From Promethearchaeota archaeon (lineage in GTDB: Archaea; Asgardarchaeota; Lokiarchaeia; Sigyniarchaeales; SOKP01): a DNA stretch of 64,000 bases. The notes beneath the pieces were generated by a model. It made no database searches. It was not told the DNA's origin and saw nothing but the letters and a program-made list of their open reading frames with translations. The DNA is taken from positions 1 through 64,000 of the forward strand of contig JAEOTS010000122.1 in NCBI GenBank assembly GCA_016839745.1, written 5' to 3'. Within the stretch, counting starts at the first letter, position 1. Each line of letters begins with the position of its first letter. The position numbers and the translations under genes are program-made. Of this stretch, positions 18,004 through 27,513 are shown piece by piece.

Positions 18004-19899
18004 TCATTTTGAAATATCAAGTGTAAATAAGACTTCTCCATACTCTACAGATTTTGACTTCATAGGATATCCACTGTTATTAAGAATATAGAGCATGGGT
18101 TTGTTTTCAAGAAGAATTGATCCGGTAAAATATTTGTAATTAAGTTCTCTAGCTATTGTAATTAAGTAATCAAGTAGAAATTTAGCTATTCCCGTTTTGC
18201 GAAAATTTTTCTTAACAACTATGCCTAATTCAACAGTTGATGGTTGATGTGTTTTAAAAAATGCTGCTGAAGCAACTATTTTCTGTTCACCTTCTTCAAG
18301 AGATTCTCCTACCAAAATCATGTCAGTTTGATAATCTATGTTAACTAAGGGTTGTACAAACTTATGAGGAAATTTGCGATCATGTGAGAAGAATCTCAAA
18401 TATCTATCATCTTCATCTAATGAGTAATAAAGTCCTTGCAGTAATCGTTCATCAGTAGCTTTGATAGGTCTAATTTTAAGCATTTTGCCATTTTTCATTT
18501 GATAATTCGTCTCATATTTATCAGGGTATAAGCTGACCCTACCATTTATAGAAAGTGGTAATTTCTGATCTGAATAAACATAATTTATTTTTTTCGCATA
18601 TTCTAAAAGTTCTTCTCTAAAATCCGGATGAGCAATATTTATCATTTGTAATACTCTTTCACGTATACTTTTTCCAAAAAGATAAGCAATTCCCCATTCA
18701 GTAACAACATAATGAATATCACCCCTTGTTATAACTACTCCCGAGCCTGGTTGAAGATACGGAACAATTCTCGAAACAGTTGTACCATCTTTAAGTGTTG
18801 CAGTGCTAGGGAGGACTGCTATAGGTTTTCCGTCTTCAGAGCGATTGGCACCTCTGACAAAATCTACTTGCCCACCTATACCACTATAAAATAATGATCC
18901 AAGCGAGTCAGCATTAATCTGTCCCGTTAAATCAATTGTAAGCGCCGCGTTAATAGCCACTTGCTTTTTGTTTCTGCTAATTATATAAGGATCGTTGCAA
19001 TAATTACAGGGATGAAATTCGACAAAGGGATTGTTATCTACAAAGTTATAAAGCCTTCTGGAGCCCATGACAAAAGAACAAATTATTTTACCTTTATGAA
19101 GTGTTTTTTTTTTACATGTTATTACTCCCTTTTCTACGAGATCAACAATTCCATCCGAGAAAACTTCACTATGCACTCCTAAATCTTTTTTATCTTCTAA
19201 TTCGACTGATAATGCATTAGGAATATTCCCAATTCCCATTTGAATCGTAGATTCGTCTTCAATAAGGGATGCGACATATTTTGCAATCTTTTTAATGGAT
19301 TCATCTGGGGGATCGTAAGTAAACTCAATAATATCGTGATCTGATATAATATAAGCATCTATATCATTCATGTGAATGAATGAATTACCCAGTGTGCGCG
19401 GCATCTTAGGATTAACTTCCGCAACCACATATTCAGCTGCCTCTGCTATAGGTTTAGCTATATCAACGTTAATACCATAACTACAAAATCCAAAATCATC
19501 GGGAGGACTTACCTGAATTAATGCTGTCTTTAAGTGCATTTGTCCCCGTTCAAAAAATTTTGGGATGTCTGAAAGTAGCATTGGAGTGTAATCTGCTAAA
19601 CCCCCTTTCACAGCGCCTCGAAGATTTTCACTAATAAAAAAAACATTGTGCCGAAATAAATCTTCTTTACCTCCAGCTGATTTATAATAATCCAGATCGG
19701 AAAGACTTATAAAATGTATCATCTCTACGTCAGTAAGCTGAGGACCGAGTTCAATAAGTTTTGAAGTGAGTTCGATTGGTTCAGCACAACCTGAATCAAT
19801 AAAAACTCGGTCGCCAGGTTTGATATATCTCTTGATTGCATCTTCTATATTTACATGTTTCTGTTTATATTTTTTAATATTACTCAAATCATTTGTCAT
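18004..19899 (-). CDS. acetyl-CoA hydrolase/CoA-transferase fused to a GNAT acetyltransferase domain
   Basis: 631 residues. Residues 1 to about 450 are a class I CoA-transferase of the acetyl-CoA hydrolase/4-hydroxybutyrate CoA-transferase family: IQMGIGNIPNALSVEL, GVHSEVFSDGIVDL with the candidate catalytic Glu, and GGQVDFVRGA. Residues about 475-631 are a GNAT domain starting LKIRPIKATDERLL, with the acetyl-CoA loop KNFRKTGIAKFLL. The first domain would move CoA between acetyl-CoA and organic acids; the second may acetylate a protein. It lies 32 bases downstream of the Sir2 gene on the same strand, giving a possible acetylation/deacetylation pair. Confidence 0.92.
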   Translation of the reverse strand: MTNDLSNIKKYKQKHVNIEDAIKRYIKPGDRVFIDSGCAEPIELTSKLIELGPQLTDVEMIHFISLSDLDYYKSAGGKEDLFRHNVFFISENLRGAVKGGLADYTPMLLSDIPKFFERGQMHLKTALIQVSPPDDFGFCSYGINVDIAKPIAEAAEYVVAEVNPKMPRTLGNSFIHMNDIDAYIISDHDIIEFTYDPPDESIKKIAKYVASLIEDESTIQMGIGNIPNALSVELEDKKDLGVHSEVFSDGIVDLVEKGVITCKKKTLHKGKIICSFVMGSRRLYNFVDNNPFVEFHPCNYCNDPYIISRNKKQVAINAALTIDLTGQINADSLGSLFYSGIGGQVDFVRGANRSEDGKPIAVLPSTATLKDGTTVSRIVPYLQPGSGVVITRGDIHYVVTEWGIAYLFGKSIRERVLQMINIAHPDFREELLEYAKKINYVYSDQKLPLSINGRVSLYPDKYETNYQMKNGKMLKIRPIKATDERLLQGLYYSLDEDDRYLRFFSHDRKFPHKFVQPLVNIDYQTDMILVGESLEEGEQKIVASAAFFKTHQPSTVELGIVVKKNFRKTGIAKFLLDYLITIARELNYKYFTGSILLENKPMLYILNNSGYPMKSKSVEYGEVLFTLDISK

Positions 19900-19931
19900 T
19901 GCTTCGACCCATTATTAATAATATTAATAAT

Positions 19932-20687
19932 TTAATTTACATTCATCATTTCTTTTACTCTCTCAACGATAGGAGGAATTATTTCTCCAATCGCTTCAAA
20001 GAACCTCAAGTCAGCTTCATCATCGTACGGAGTTTCACCCTGATTTAAAATGATTAATTTTGCACCATTTCTCCAAGCATACCCCGGCATATTTGCCGCA
20101 GGAGTCACAACGAGAGAAGAACCAATTACAAAAAAAACATCAGAACTTTGAGATCGTCTTATAGATTCTTCAAGTTCGTCTATCGGTAAAGGATCGCCAA
20201 AATTAACAATACTTGAGATAAGTCTTCCTTCACAATTTGGACAATTTGGTTGGTTTTTGCGAATTCTACCAGTTCTGTATCCCTGTCCCAATTTCTTTTT
20301 ATCCCATCCTGCTTCCTCAAATGTTAGTTTCTTTCCACAAGCTAAACACTTCATGAAATACATGTTGCCATGTAGTTCAGCTAATTTTTCAAATGGAATT
20401 CCCGATTTTGCGTGAAGTCCATCCACATTCTGAGATATGAGGTAATCTAATTTACCCAATTTTAATAATTCTACAATTTCATAATGACCTTGATTTGGTT
20501 TAACTTGATCCCATGGAGGTGATTTTGGGGGTGGCAATCCAGCATCACGCCTTGTCCACACACCATCAGGACCTCTGAAGTCTGGTAATCCACTCTCTGT
20601 CGAAATTCCCGCACCTGTGAATATAACAAGGCGATTAGACTCGAAAATCCATTTTGCTGCTAATTCAATTTTATCTTCCAATTCCAT
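19932..20687 (-). CDS. Sir2-type NAD-dependent protein deacylase
   Basis: 251 residues, the size of microbial CobB/Sir2 enzymes. The NAD-binding GAGISTESGLPDFRGPDGVW, the QNVDGLHAKSG stretch, the catalytic His in ELHGN, and a zinc site made of CLACGKK and CPNCEGR are all visible. The enzyme removes acetyl or other acyl groups from lysine using NAD. It is the first gene of a likely two-gene operon with the CoA-transferase/GNAT fusion, as seen with acetyl-CoA synthetase regulators in other microbes. Confidence 0.95.
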   Translation of the reverse strand: MELEDKIELAAKWIFESNRLVIFTGAGISTESGLPDFRGPDGVWTRRDAGLPPPKSPPWDQVKPNQGHYEIVELLKLGKLDYLISQNVDGLHAKSGIPFEKLAELHGNMYFMKCLACGKKLTFEEAGWDKKKLGQGYRTGRIRKNQPNCPNCEGRLISSIVNFGDPLPIDELEESIRRSQSSDVFFVIGSSLVVTPAANMPGYAWRNGAKLIILNQGETPYDDEADLRFFEAIGEIIPPIVERVKEMMNVN

Positions 20688-20901
20688 ATAAATAAGATGA
20701 ATTTCTGAAAATAAAAATGTATTTTATTTGATTTCTATTATTCGCTTTACGGTAATGAGTCGATATTTTGACACTATTATCTAAATTAAGCACTTACTTT
20801 ATAAAGGTCTATTCTAAATCTTTTATAGAGTATAAAATTTTCACAAATCTTTATACTCTTGTTGGTTGAAGTATTTATAGGATTAAATAAGTTGGATTTA
20901 T

Positions 20902-21087
20902 ATGACATATGCACTAAACTTCAATAGGGAAGAACTTTTGAGCATACAAATTGATTATGCCAAAATTAATTTTAAGCCCGAGCAGTTGTCTTTAATAAAA
21001 ACTATATCAAAACTCATTTGTGAGCAAATTTCAATCCCGCATTTGGCAATGAGAAGCACAGCATGGTTCGCTCTAATCGAATGGTAA
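20902..21087 (+). CDS. small hypothetical ORF (doubtful)
   Basis: 61 codons from ATG at 20902 with no recognised family and no clear Shine-Dalgarno site. The stop TAA at 21085 is in the same frame as the next small ORF, so both could be parts of one broken 131-codon frame. Confidence 0.35.
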   Translation: MTYALNFNREELLSIQIDYAKINFKPEQLSLIKTISKLICEQISIPHLAMRSTAWFALIEW

Positions 21088-21102
21088 AAAAGGGAGAACA
21101 AA

Positions 21103-21294
21103 TTGATTTCAGAAATCCCAACTATGAGTATGGCAAATAAATTAAAAGCTACTAAGGAAATTTTTAATATTGGAAAGGAAAGATTAAAAAACATACTCAA
21201 TTATCCAAAAGAGCAGAGTGAAATTTTGTTGGATATTTGTTTTGAAAGAGCATTTAAGTGCTATTTAGAGCATCTCAATAGAATTCGGAGATAA
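21103..21294 (+). CDS. small hypothetical helical protein
   Basis: 63 codons from a TTG at 21103, with AGGGAG six bases before it, a well-placed ribosome site. The product is helical and basic (MANKLKATKEIFNIGKERL). No family recognised. It is in the same frame as the preceding ORF after a TAA and five sense codons. The strong ribosome site argues for a separate gene rather than a readthrough product. It ends six bases before the convergent PHP gene. Confidence 0.45.
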   Translation: MISEIPTMSMANKLKATKEIFNIGKERLKNILNYPKEQSEILLDICFERAFKCYLEHLNRIRR

Positions 21295-21300
21295 ATGAAA

Positions 21301-22050
21301 TTATTTATTTAAGTAAGTAATTCTTTTAAATTCTAAAGACGCTATTAGAGCTTCAAGATTTTCTCCTAATTTGTAAAATTCTATCATTTTTTGTGGACTT
21401 TCAATATCATTCAAACTTGAAATGTGGTGAGAATCACAACCAATTGATACTTTAATATATTTCTCTTTCAATTTGTTAAAGAAGATATCATATTTCGGAG
21501 AGTAAAATTGTGGATAACTTGAATTGAACTCCACGATAACATCGTATTCTTTTAGGAATTCTAATAATACATCCAAACCCCTAGTAATAAAAAATGAAGG
21601 ATCGAAATGAGCAAGTCCTATTAGAGGAAAATCACTATTATATTTCTTCTTCCAAAAATTTAGAATCTTCTTAACGAAAGCTATTCCTTCAAAACTTTCG
21701 AGGTATTCGAATAAAATAAAATCATACTTGTTTGGAACTATATTGTTAATTATAAACTTCTCAGAACTACTTAAATCTATCTCTATTCCCTTAAAAAGGG
21801 TCAATTTTTTATTTTCATTAACAAGAAAATCTTTACACCTTGATAAATCTTCTAAATATCTCTTAATTTTATCAATATTGTTAAGATTAGGGATATGATC
21901 GGCTTTCCATGAATCTGTAAAATGATCTGTAATGCAAATATAATCTAAATCCTTTTTCAGCGCACTATTTACAATTTCCTCTATGGAATTTCTTCCATCT
22001 GAATATTTTGAGTGGATATGTAAATTTAATTTAGGAGATTCTATTTTCAT
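21301..22050 (-). CDS. PHP-domain phosphoesterase (histidinol-phosphatase-like)
   Basis: 249 residues. The metal-binding motifs of PHP enzymes appear in order: HIHSKYSDG, ITDHFTD, FKGIEIDL, LAHFDP, FNSSYP and SIGCDSHH. These bind two or three metal ions for phosphate ester hydrolysis. Histidinol phosphatase is possible, but no other his gene is near, and the family also contains enzymes acting on nucleotides. The gene is downstream of the APC permease reading, on the opposite side of two small ORFs. Confidence 0.85.
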   Translation of the reverse strand: MKIESPKLNLHIHSKYSDGRNSIEEIVNSALKKDLDYICITDHFTDSWKADHIPNLNNIDKIKRYLEDLSRCKDFLVNENKKLTLFKGIEIDLSSSEKFIINNIVPNKYDFILFEYLESFEGIAFVKKILNFWKKKYNSDFPLIGLAHFDPSFFITRGLDVLLEFLKEYDVIVEFNSSYPQFYSPKYDIFFNKLKEKYIKVSIGCDSHHISSLNDIESPQKMIEFYKLGENLEALIASLEFKRITYLNK

Positions 22051-22096
22051 AACTCTATCTTTTAAAATTTTTAAAAGATATTATATTTTAAGCTAA

Positions 22097-23968
22097 CTAA
22101 ATCCCTAGTGATTTTATTTCTTTATTGCGAAACCAAGATAAAATTCCGAAAATGAAGAGAATTATTCCAAAAATAAAAAGTACTGAAGTAAAAAGAGTTG
22201 TCCCTGCGAAACCTGGGATGTTCGTAATAGATGTACCGATATTAATAAATATATCCTGTATCGAGACGAAATTATTTACGAACATAAACACTATACTAAA
22301 AATAACAACTCCCGAGATAAATAGCAAAACATCTATTATCAGATTTATAGTATGGATTAATTTAGATTTTTTTTTTCCTAAATCAATGATCTGAGCATTC
22401 CCGATATTAATTGCGACCCTCTCTTTATCAACAAACTTAACAAAATAATACGCTAACTCTCTCAGAGGCAATAAATCGAGAATAACTGTTATAACTGTAA
22501 ACACACACACTATAATTAAAACTCGATTTATTATTACTAAATCAGGGTTAACATCTGAAAAATTATTTATCGCCCATATAAAGAGCCCTATTATAATAGA
22601 AAAGAAGAATTTAATACCGGTTAGTGTCAAATTTATTGAGGGTTTATCAGTTATGGCTAACAAGTGATAGGTAAAGCCAATTACTAATATTATCAGTCCT
22701 AAAACTAAAGCTGGGATTGAAATTATAATACCTAGTATCACAGCAAAAACTAAAAAACAAATAAAAATAAAAATTGGTAAAAAAGGAAAGAAAGGCGCCT
22801 TAAACGGGCGATCTAACTCCTTTCTCTTTCGTCTTAATTTTACAGCAGCGTAATTTACAAAAGCAAGAGCAAAAAAGTATATGAAATTAGTAATTTCAGC
22901 TGTTAATCCAATTCCCGCAAAAATTGTGAATAGTAGAACTAAAATAACAGAAATAATTAAACCCAAAACAGGTAGATCTGATTTTGTTTTAGTCTCTCTA
23001 ATTTTTTCATGAACAAATCGATCTCTTGCTAAAGCAGTAATTACAGCTACTGCTGAACCCAATGCTGCATTTATAGCGATTAACGTTGAAATAATAGCAG
23101 CAAAAACCATAAAATAGAAACCAAATGTTCCAATAACGCTTTCAAATACATCAGCTAATAATACGGGATTATCACTTAAATCAGCGGGATTTCCTCCTAT
23201 AACTAATAAAACTACAAAAGTAATTGATAAATATATAACTAATGTTATAATTATCGCATATATAATTGTTTTAGGGATGTTCTTTGAAGGGTTTTTTAAT
23301 TCGGGGTTTAAATAAGCTATGTTTGAAGTTATTGAGGTAAAAAAAATAAATAATAATAAAAAGCCCGGAATAACCCCCTCAAATTTAATTGGAGGAAGAA
23401 AAAAATTAGGATTTGTGAATGGTGAGATTAATAATCCAGAAATAATAAAGAACGCAAATAAGCAAATTAATATGAAGGTTAGCAATAATAACGCTTTGAT
23501 AGCAATTTTTTGCGTCCTGAAAATTATAATGCTTGTAAAAAGTACAGGCAAGATAGATATAATTGTTACTATTATATCTGAAATTGGAAGGTTAAATTTA
23601 GTAAAAACTTCATTAAACACAGATGCAAATATTTGTGCCGAAAATGAACATGTTGCGATATTTGCTATCCATAAAAAGAAACCAATTATAAAAGCTAAGA
23701 ATCCACCAAGACCCTCTTTGCTAAAATTATAAGCACCTCCAGCAATTGGAAGACTTGTAGAGAGTTCAGCATAATTTAATCCCGTAAAAAAAATTAATAT
23801 CCCCCCTAAAAGGAGACTTAATAATAAACCCGATCCGGCATATTCAATACCTAATCCTAACAATATGAATATGGAACCACCTATTCCACATCCTATACCA
23901 TATATTATCCCTTGAGATAACTTCAGTGTCCTTTCTTGTACAACTTCTTTGGGTTTTATCTCATTCAA
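22097..23968 (-). CDS. APC-superfamily amino acid permease with C-terminal membrane extension
   Basis: 623 residues. Residues about 10-460 show the APC fold with roughly 12 helices, beginning at GIIYGIGCGIGGSIFILLG (the glycine-rich first helix break) and containing AGGAYNFSKEGLGGFLAF. Residues about 460-623 add four or so hydrophobic segments not usual for the family. It probably imports amino acids; the substrate is not predictable. PHP gene follows it by 46 bases on the same strand. Confidence 0.88.
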   Translation of the reverse strand: MNEIKPKEVVQERTLKLSQGIIYGIGCGIGGSIFILLGLGIEYAGSGLLLSLLLGGILIFFTGLNYAELSTSLPIAGGAYNFSKEGLGGFLAFIIGFFLWIANIATCSFSAQIFASVFNEVFTKFNLPISDIIVTIISILPVLFTSIIIFRTQKIAIKALLLLTFILICLFAFFIISGLLISPFTNPNFFLPPIKFEGVIPGFLLLFIFFTSITSNIAYLNPELKNPSKNIPKTIIYAIIITLVIYLSITFVVLLVIGGNPADLSDNPVLLADVFESVIGTFGFYFMVFAAIISTLIAINAALGSAVAVITALARDRFVHEKIRETKTKSDLPVLGLIISVILVLLFTIFAGIGLTAEITNFIYFFALAFVNYAAVKLRRKRKELDRPFKAPFFPFLPIFIFICFLVFAVILGIIISIPALVLGLIILVIGFTYHLLAITDKPSINLTLTGIKFFFSIIIGLFIWAINNFSDVNPDLVIINRVLIIVCVFTVITVILDLLPLRELAYYFVKFVDKERVAINIGNAQIIDLGKKKSKLIHTINLIIDVLLFISGVVIFSIVFMFVNNFVSIQDIFINIGTSITNIPGFAGTTLFTSVLFIFGIILFIFGILSWFRNKEIKSLGI

Positions 23969-24030
23969 GTTTAATCGTTCTGTATTGTACTTTTCTTGTT
24001 AGGATATCTTAAGATCAAAACTATACTCAT

Positions 24031-25482
24031 TTAAGATTTTTCAAGATGAAAAACTCCACTAGCGACTGAAAAAACTCCCGCAATTATTAGGATAAGAAAA
24101 AGTAAGATTTCCATTTCGCTAAAATTTATAACTCCGGCGAAACCGAGTAGTACCAATATTATTATTAGTATTCCGACACCAATAAGAATACCGCCGAAAA
24201 ATTTTGATAATCTATAAACTAACGAGAGGAATTCTAATCTGTGAATTCTACTCTCTTTATCTCGAATTTCTTCCTCTTGAGTTTCAAGTTCTAACTTTAG
24301 TTTTTGAAGGAGAGTTTTAGCGTCGTTGGTACTTTGATCAATAACTTCTTTAGATTTTACAAGTTTTTCATGTTCGGCATTCATATAATCTAGTTTCTCT
24401 GTAATAGAGTTTAATCGTTCTTCTCTTTCAGCATATTCAAGATTGGTGGTTTCAATATCTTTTTTGATATCTTCTAATCTAGTTTCGTTTGCTTTGATTA
24501 GACTTTCTTGACTCGATATTTGTTCAACAATAGATTTAGTAGCTTCGTTATGTTGTTGTATTTGTGATTCGACTTCGATCAAATGTTCTTGCTTTTCTGT
24601 GAGTTGGATTTTATATTTTGCAATAAGTTCTTCGTATGTTTCTCTTTGTTTTTCCATTTCTGGAAAACCGTCTTTGTAATCCTCTATATTCTGTTCAATA
24701 ATTTTAATCCGAGTCTCATTTTTCTCAATTTGCTCAGTTAATAGCTTCTTTTCTTCCTCTTTCGCTTCTATTTCTTTGTTAGTATGTTCTAATTCGAATT
24801 TATTTTTACCTATTGAAACTTTAAGTGTTTCGTTTTCAGCTGTTTGACTTTTTATCTTTTTTTCTAAAGCCTCGGCAGTTTCTCTTTGTTTTTCAAGTAA
24901 GTTCTCTTTTTCTTGTATTTCTTGATTCAATTTTGTAATACTATTACGGAGTTCCTCTTGATTAGTTACTTTCTCTTTTACACTATCAGTAAGAACAATT
25001 AAATCTACTTGTCTCGTTTCAAAAGTATGTACTAACTGTTCATTATTTTTTAGTAATTCCTTATATTCAACTTCTAAATTTTCTTTGCTCTCCTTAATTA
25101 TTTCAAATCGTTCTTCTAAATTTTGCATATCTTCATTTTTATGATTATATCTTTCCTCAAGCGCCTTAATGGTTTCTTCAACAGCAGTTAAATATTCCTC
25201 TTTATCTTCAACTTTACTTTGAAATAATTCTAACTTTTCTTGAGCTTCTCGGATTTCTTCACTAATCTTATCACTTCTTCTTTCTTTTTTGTCCGGTTCT
25301 GTGTCACCATCTTTAATTGTACCAGAAATATCTTCAATACTATTTTCAAAAGTTCTAAGTTTCTTGTCAATCAAATCTCTTGAATTTTTAGCTTTTGATA
25401 AGTATTCTTTATCAACTTTTTCAACATCTTTTTCTGATTTATCCTCTGTTTTTTCCGGTTCCTCTTTGATCTCGTCAGTCAT
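24031..25482 (-). CDS. long coiled-coil protein with two C-terminal transmembrane helices
   Basis: 483 residues. Residues 1 to about 415 are charged heptad-like sequence rich in Glu, Lys and Leu, almost without Pro or Gly, so one extended coiled coil is expected. Two hydrophobic segments follow (ILIGVGILIIILVLLGFAG and a second near the end). The C-terminal anchor would leave the rod in the cytoplasm. Coiled-coil tail-anchored proteins may tether membranes or DNA, but function is unknown. No conserved catalytic domain is visible. Confidence 0.7.
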   Translation of the reverse strand: MTDEIKEEPEKTEDKSEKDVEKVDKEYLSKAKNSRDLIDKKLRTFENSIEDISGTIKDGDTEPDKKERRSDKISEEIREAQEKLELFQSKVEDKEEYLTAVEETIKALEERYNHKNEDMQNLEERFEIIKESKENLEVEYKELLKNNEQLVHTFETRQVDLIVLTDSVKEKVTNQEELRNSITKLNQEIQEKENLLEKQRETAEALEKKIKSQTAENETLKVSIGKNKFELEHTNKEIEAKEEEKKLLTEQIEKNETRIKIIEQNIEDYKDGFPEMEKQRETYEELIAKYKIQLTEKQEHLIEVESQIQQHNEATKSIVEQISSQESLIKANETRLEDIKKDIETTNLEYAEREERLNSITEKLDYMNAEHEKLVKSKEVIDQSTNDAKTLLQKLKLELETQEEEIRDKESRIHRLEFLSLVYRLSKFFGGILIGVGILIIILVLLGFAGVINFSEMEILLFLILIIAGVFSVASGVFHLEKS

Positions 25483-25921
25483 AGTAAGATTTTTATTTTA
25501 GGAATTTTAGATTTGCATTTAATAAAAGGAGAATTTGGAATTTATAATTTAATATTTATTTAAATACAAAAAATATATTTTATCTTGCTTAACCATATGT
25601 TGACACAAATAAATATTCATTTTCTACATCAAACAAACTTCTTTATAAAATATACTCAACACAAATATTTAAACTTTTGACATGATTTTATTTAGGGGGT
25701 TTTTCGTTGCTAGATCAAGCAATAAATTTATATAAGAGTATCTATAGAAAGATAGAAAAAAAAGATTTTTCAACAGCTTAGATTACGGTATCAATAACCC
25801 CAACCGTTATAGTTCTTACAGAATAACATCAAAATTAAGAATCTAAGAATTTTCTTAATATATTAGTTCATTCTATTCTGATCCTGACTAAATATTCTTG
25901 AAAATATTGGGATCGTATTGA
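25483..25921. other. gene-free stretch of about 440 bases
   Basis: I see no convincing ORF, tRNA or repeat here. It is AT-rich and lies upstream of the coiled-coil gene and downstream of the YjbQ-fusion gene, both on the minus strand. A TATA-like TTTATATAA sits near 25730 on the plus strand but with no gene behind it. Confidence 0.4.
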
Positions 25922-27391
25922 TTAGCTTTCATTGATTAATCTAATCTTAATATTGATGAAAAAAGTTCTAGGCCCAAAAGTTACTAAAGCATAATAATTC
26001 TCACGGCTCCCAACTTCTAATTTTCTATCAACAATAGGTAAGATTAATTGACGGTTTCCATAAGTGCTTGCCAATTCATGATCATAATGGTTAAAATCGG
26101 CACGGTTTTCAAGTGCTGTTACTGTATGTAGAAATTGGGAACTGTCCTTAGAGGAAATTTCAGCAAACATATAATGCAAATCAATATAATTTCCGTACTC
26201 ATGTTCATTCATAATTAAGCTTACGGTTGTATGATATGACTTAACAAGTAATTCCCCATTTTTTAAATTCGGATTTGCTTCTAAGCTTAAGTTTAACACT
26301 TTCTCAATTACATTTGTAATATACAGTAATTGGGTTATAGCATAACTCCTCAACTTTACTTTATATGTTAAAGTTAATTCATTTTTATTTTCGACTCGAC
26401 TAATTTCTTTAATTTCTTTCATAGAATTAAACATCGAAGGATCTTTACTAGGTGAGAAGTTTGTCGGATTTAATCTATTTAGGTTTCTATATCCCCAACT
26501 TCTTAAGATATTTTTTTGTGAGAATTTTAAAGTTTCCGTAGCTTCCAAAAATCCTCTTACCATTTGGGATATTTCTAAAGTTGGAGTAGCACTTCCAATT
26601 ATAATTCTGTGCCATGAATTTTGTAAAAATCCCTGTATTGAAAACATTTGAGAGAAAGCACTAGTAGGTGTCATACCCCCAAAAGTTCTCGGATCAATTT
26701 CGACCCACACATTATTGTAGAGTTTTAGAAGCTGATAGTATAAATTAAAATCTCCAGAGATATCTAAACCACTCAAAATTGTAACGATATCGGAATGTTG
26801 TGATAAAAATGACTTAATTTTATCGTATGTAGTGTATTCCGTGTTGTTCTCTGGGAGATTAGTATTTCCTATATCAATTTTAAGGAAATAACCCTTTTCC
26901 TTACAGTAATTAATTAAATCATTAAAGTTATTGTTGTCTGCATCAGTTATGTCTAGTTTTAAAAAAGAGGGATAAACTACTACTCCAACGACTGGAATTT
27001 GATTTTGGATCGATTTTATGAAGGGTATGGCGCTATTGCTAAGATCAAAAGATAAAATTGCTTTAAACAAATTAGGCTCCTTTTTTACAACTGTGATTAC
27101 ATCCTCATTAGTAATTCCGTAATCCCTATGCAAATCCATTGCCTGGATCAGTCCATGCTTGATATTTGAGATAAAAAGCTCTATTTTTTCATCTTCTACA
27201 CTAATTTTTCTACAATAAAAATAATTTTTCCCATCGTTATCTTGAAGCTTTAAAAGAGTTGCTAGAGCATTAGAAGGCTCAATATCGTTAAATATCGGCC
27301 AAATTAAGGAATCTATTTGACCGTAGATAAAAGCATTTGCGTAATTTGCTCCAAATATAGAACTCAAGTCTGGTTGATATAATCTTTCCAT
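25922..27391 (-). CDS. degenerate amidohydrolase-like barrel fused to a YjbQ/UPF0047 domain
   Basis: 489 residues. Residues about 60-310 resemble an amidohydrolase-2 TIM barrel (KHGLIQAMDLHRDYGITNED, IIIGSATPTLEI, ILRSWGYRNLNRL), but the N-terminal HxH metal motif is missing and the usual GSDYP is GSATP, so this half is probably not a normal hydrolase. Residues about 340-489 match YjbQ: YHTTVSLIMNEHE at 386-398, LPIVDRKLEVGS and TFGPR. YjbQ-type proteins have been linked to thiamin phosphate metabolism. I know no such fusion. It is divergent from the phosphoesterase gene. Confidence 0.72.
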   Translation of the reverse strand: MERLYQPDLSSIFGANYANAFIYGQIDSLIWPIFNDIEPSNALATLLKLQDNDGKNYFYCRKISVEDEKIELFISNIKHGLIQAMDLHRDYGITNEDVITVVKKEPNLFKAILSFDLSNSAIPFIKSIQNQIPVVGVVVYPSFLKLDITDADNNNFNDLINYCKEKGYFLKIDIGNTNLPENNTEYTTYDKIKSFLSQHSDIVTILSGLDISGDFNLYYQLLKLYNNVWVEIDPRTFGGMTPTSAFSQMFSIQGFLQNSWHRIIIGSATPTLEISQMVRGFLEATETLKFSQKNILRSWGYRNLNRLNPTNFSPSKDPSMFNSMKEIKEISRVENKNELTLTYKVKLRSYAITQLLYITNVIEKVLNLSLEANPNLKNGELLVKSYHTTVSLIMNEHEYGNYIDLHYMFAEISSKDSSQFLHTVTALENRADFNHYDHELASTYGNRQLILPIVDRKLEVGSRENYYALVTFGPRTFFINIKIRLINES

Positions 27392-27513
27392 AGTAATTTC
27401 CTCTTTTTACAAATCGAACTTTAAATATTAAGCACTTTAAATAAAATATTTTAATGTAAGAAACCAAATAATAATTATTAAGTTAATTCCTCTAATTTTT
27501 GAATTTTGCATTT

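Noticed and set aside
20902..21294. Pyrrolysine-type readthrough of the stop codon
   Set aside because: The codon is TAA, not TAG, and no pyl genes or methylamine methyltransferase are seen.
25483..25921. Possible non-coding RNA in the 440-base gap
   Set aside because: No convincing stem-loops or conserved boxes could be seen. A covariance search would be needed.
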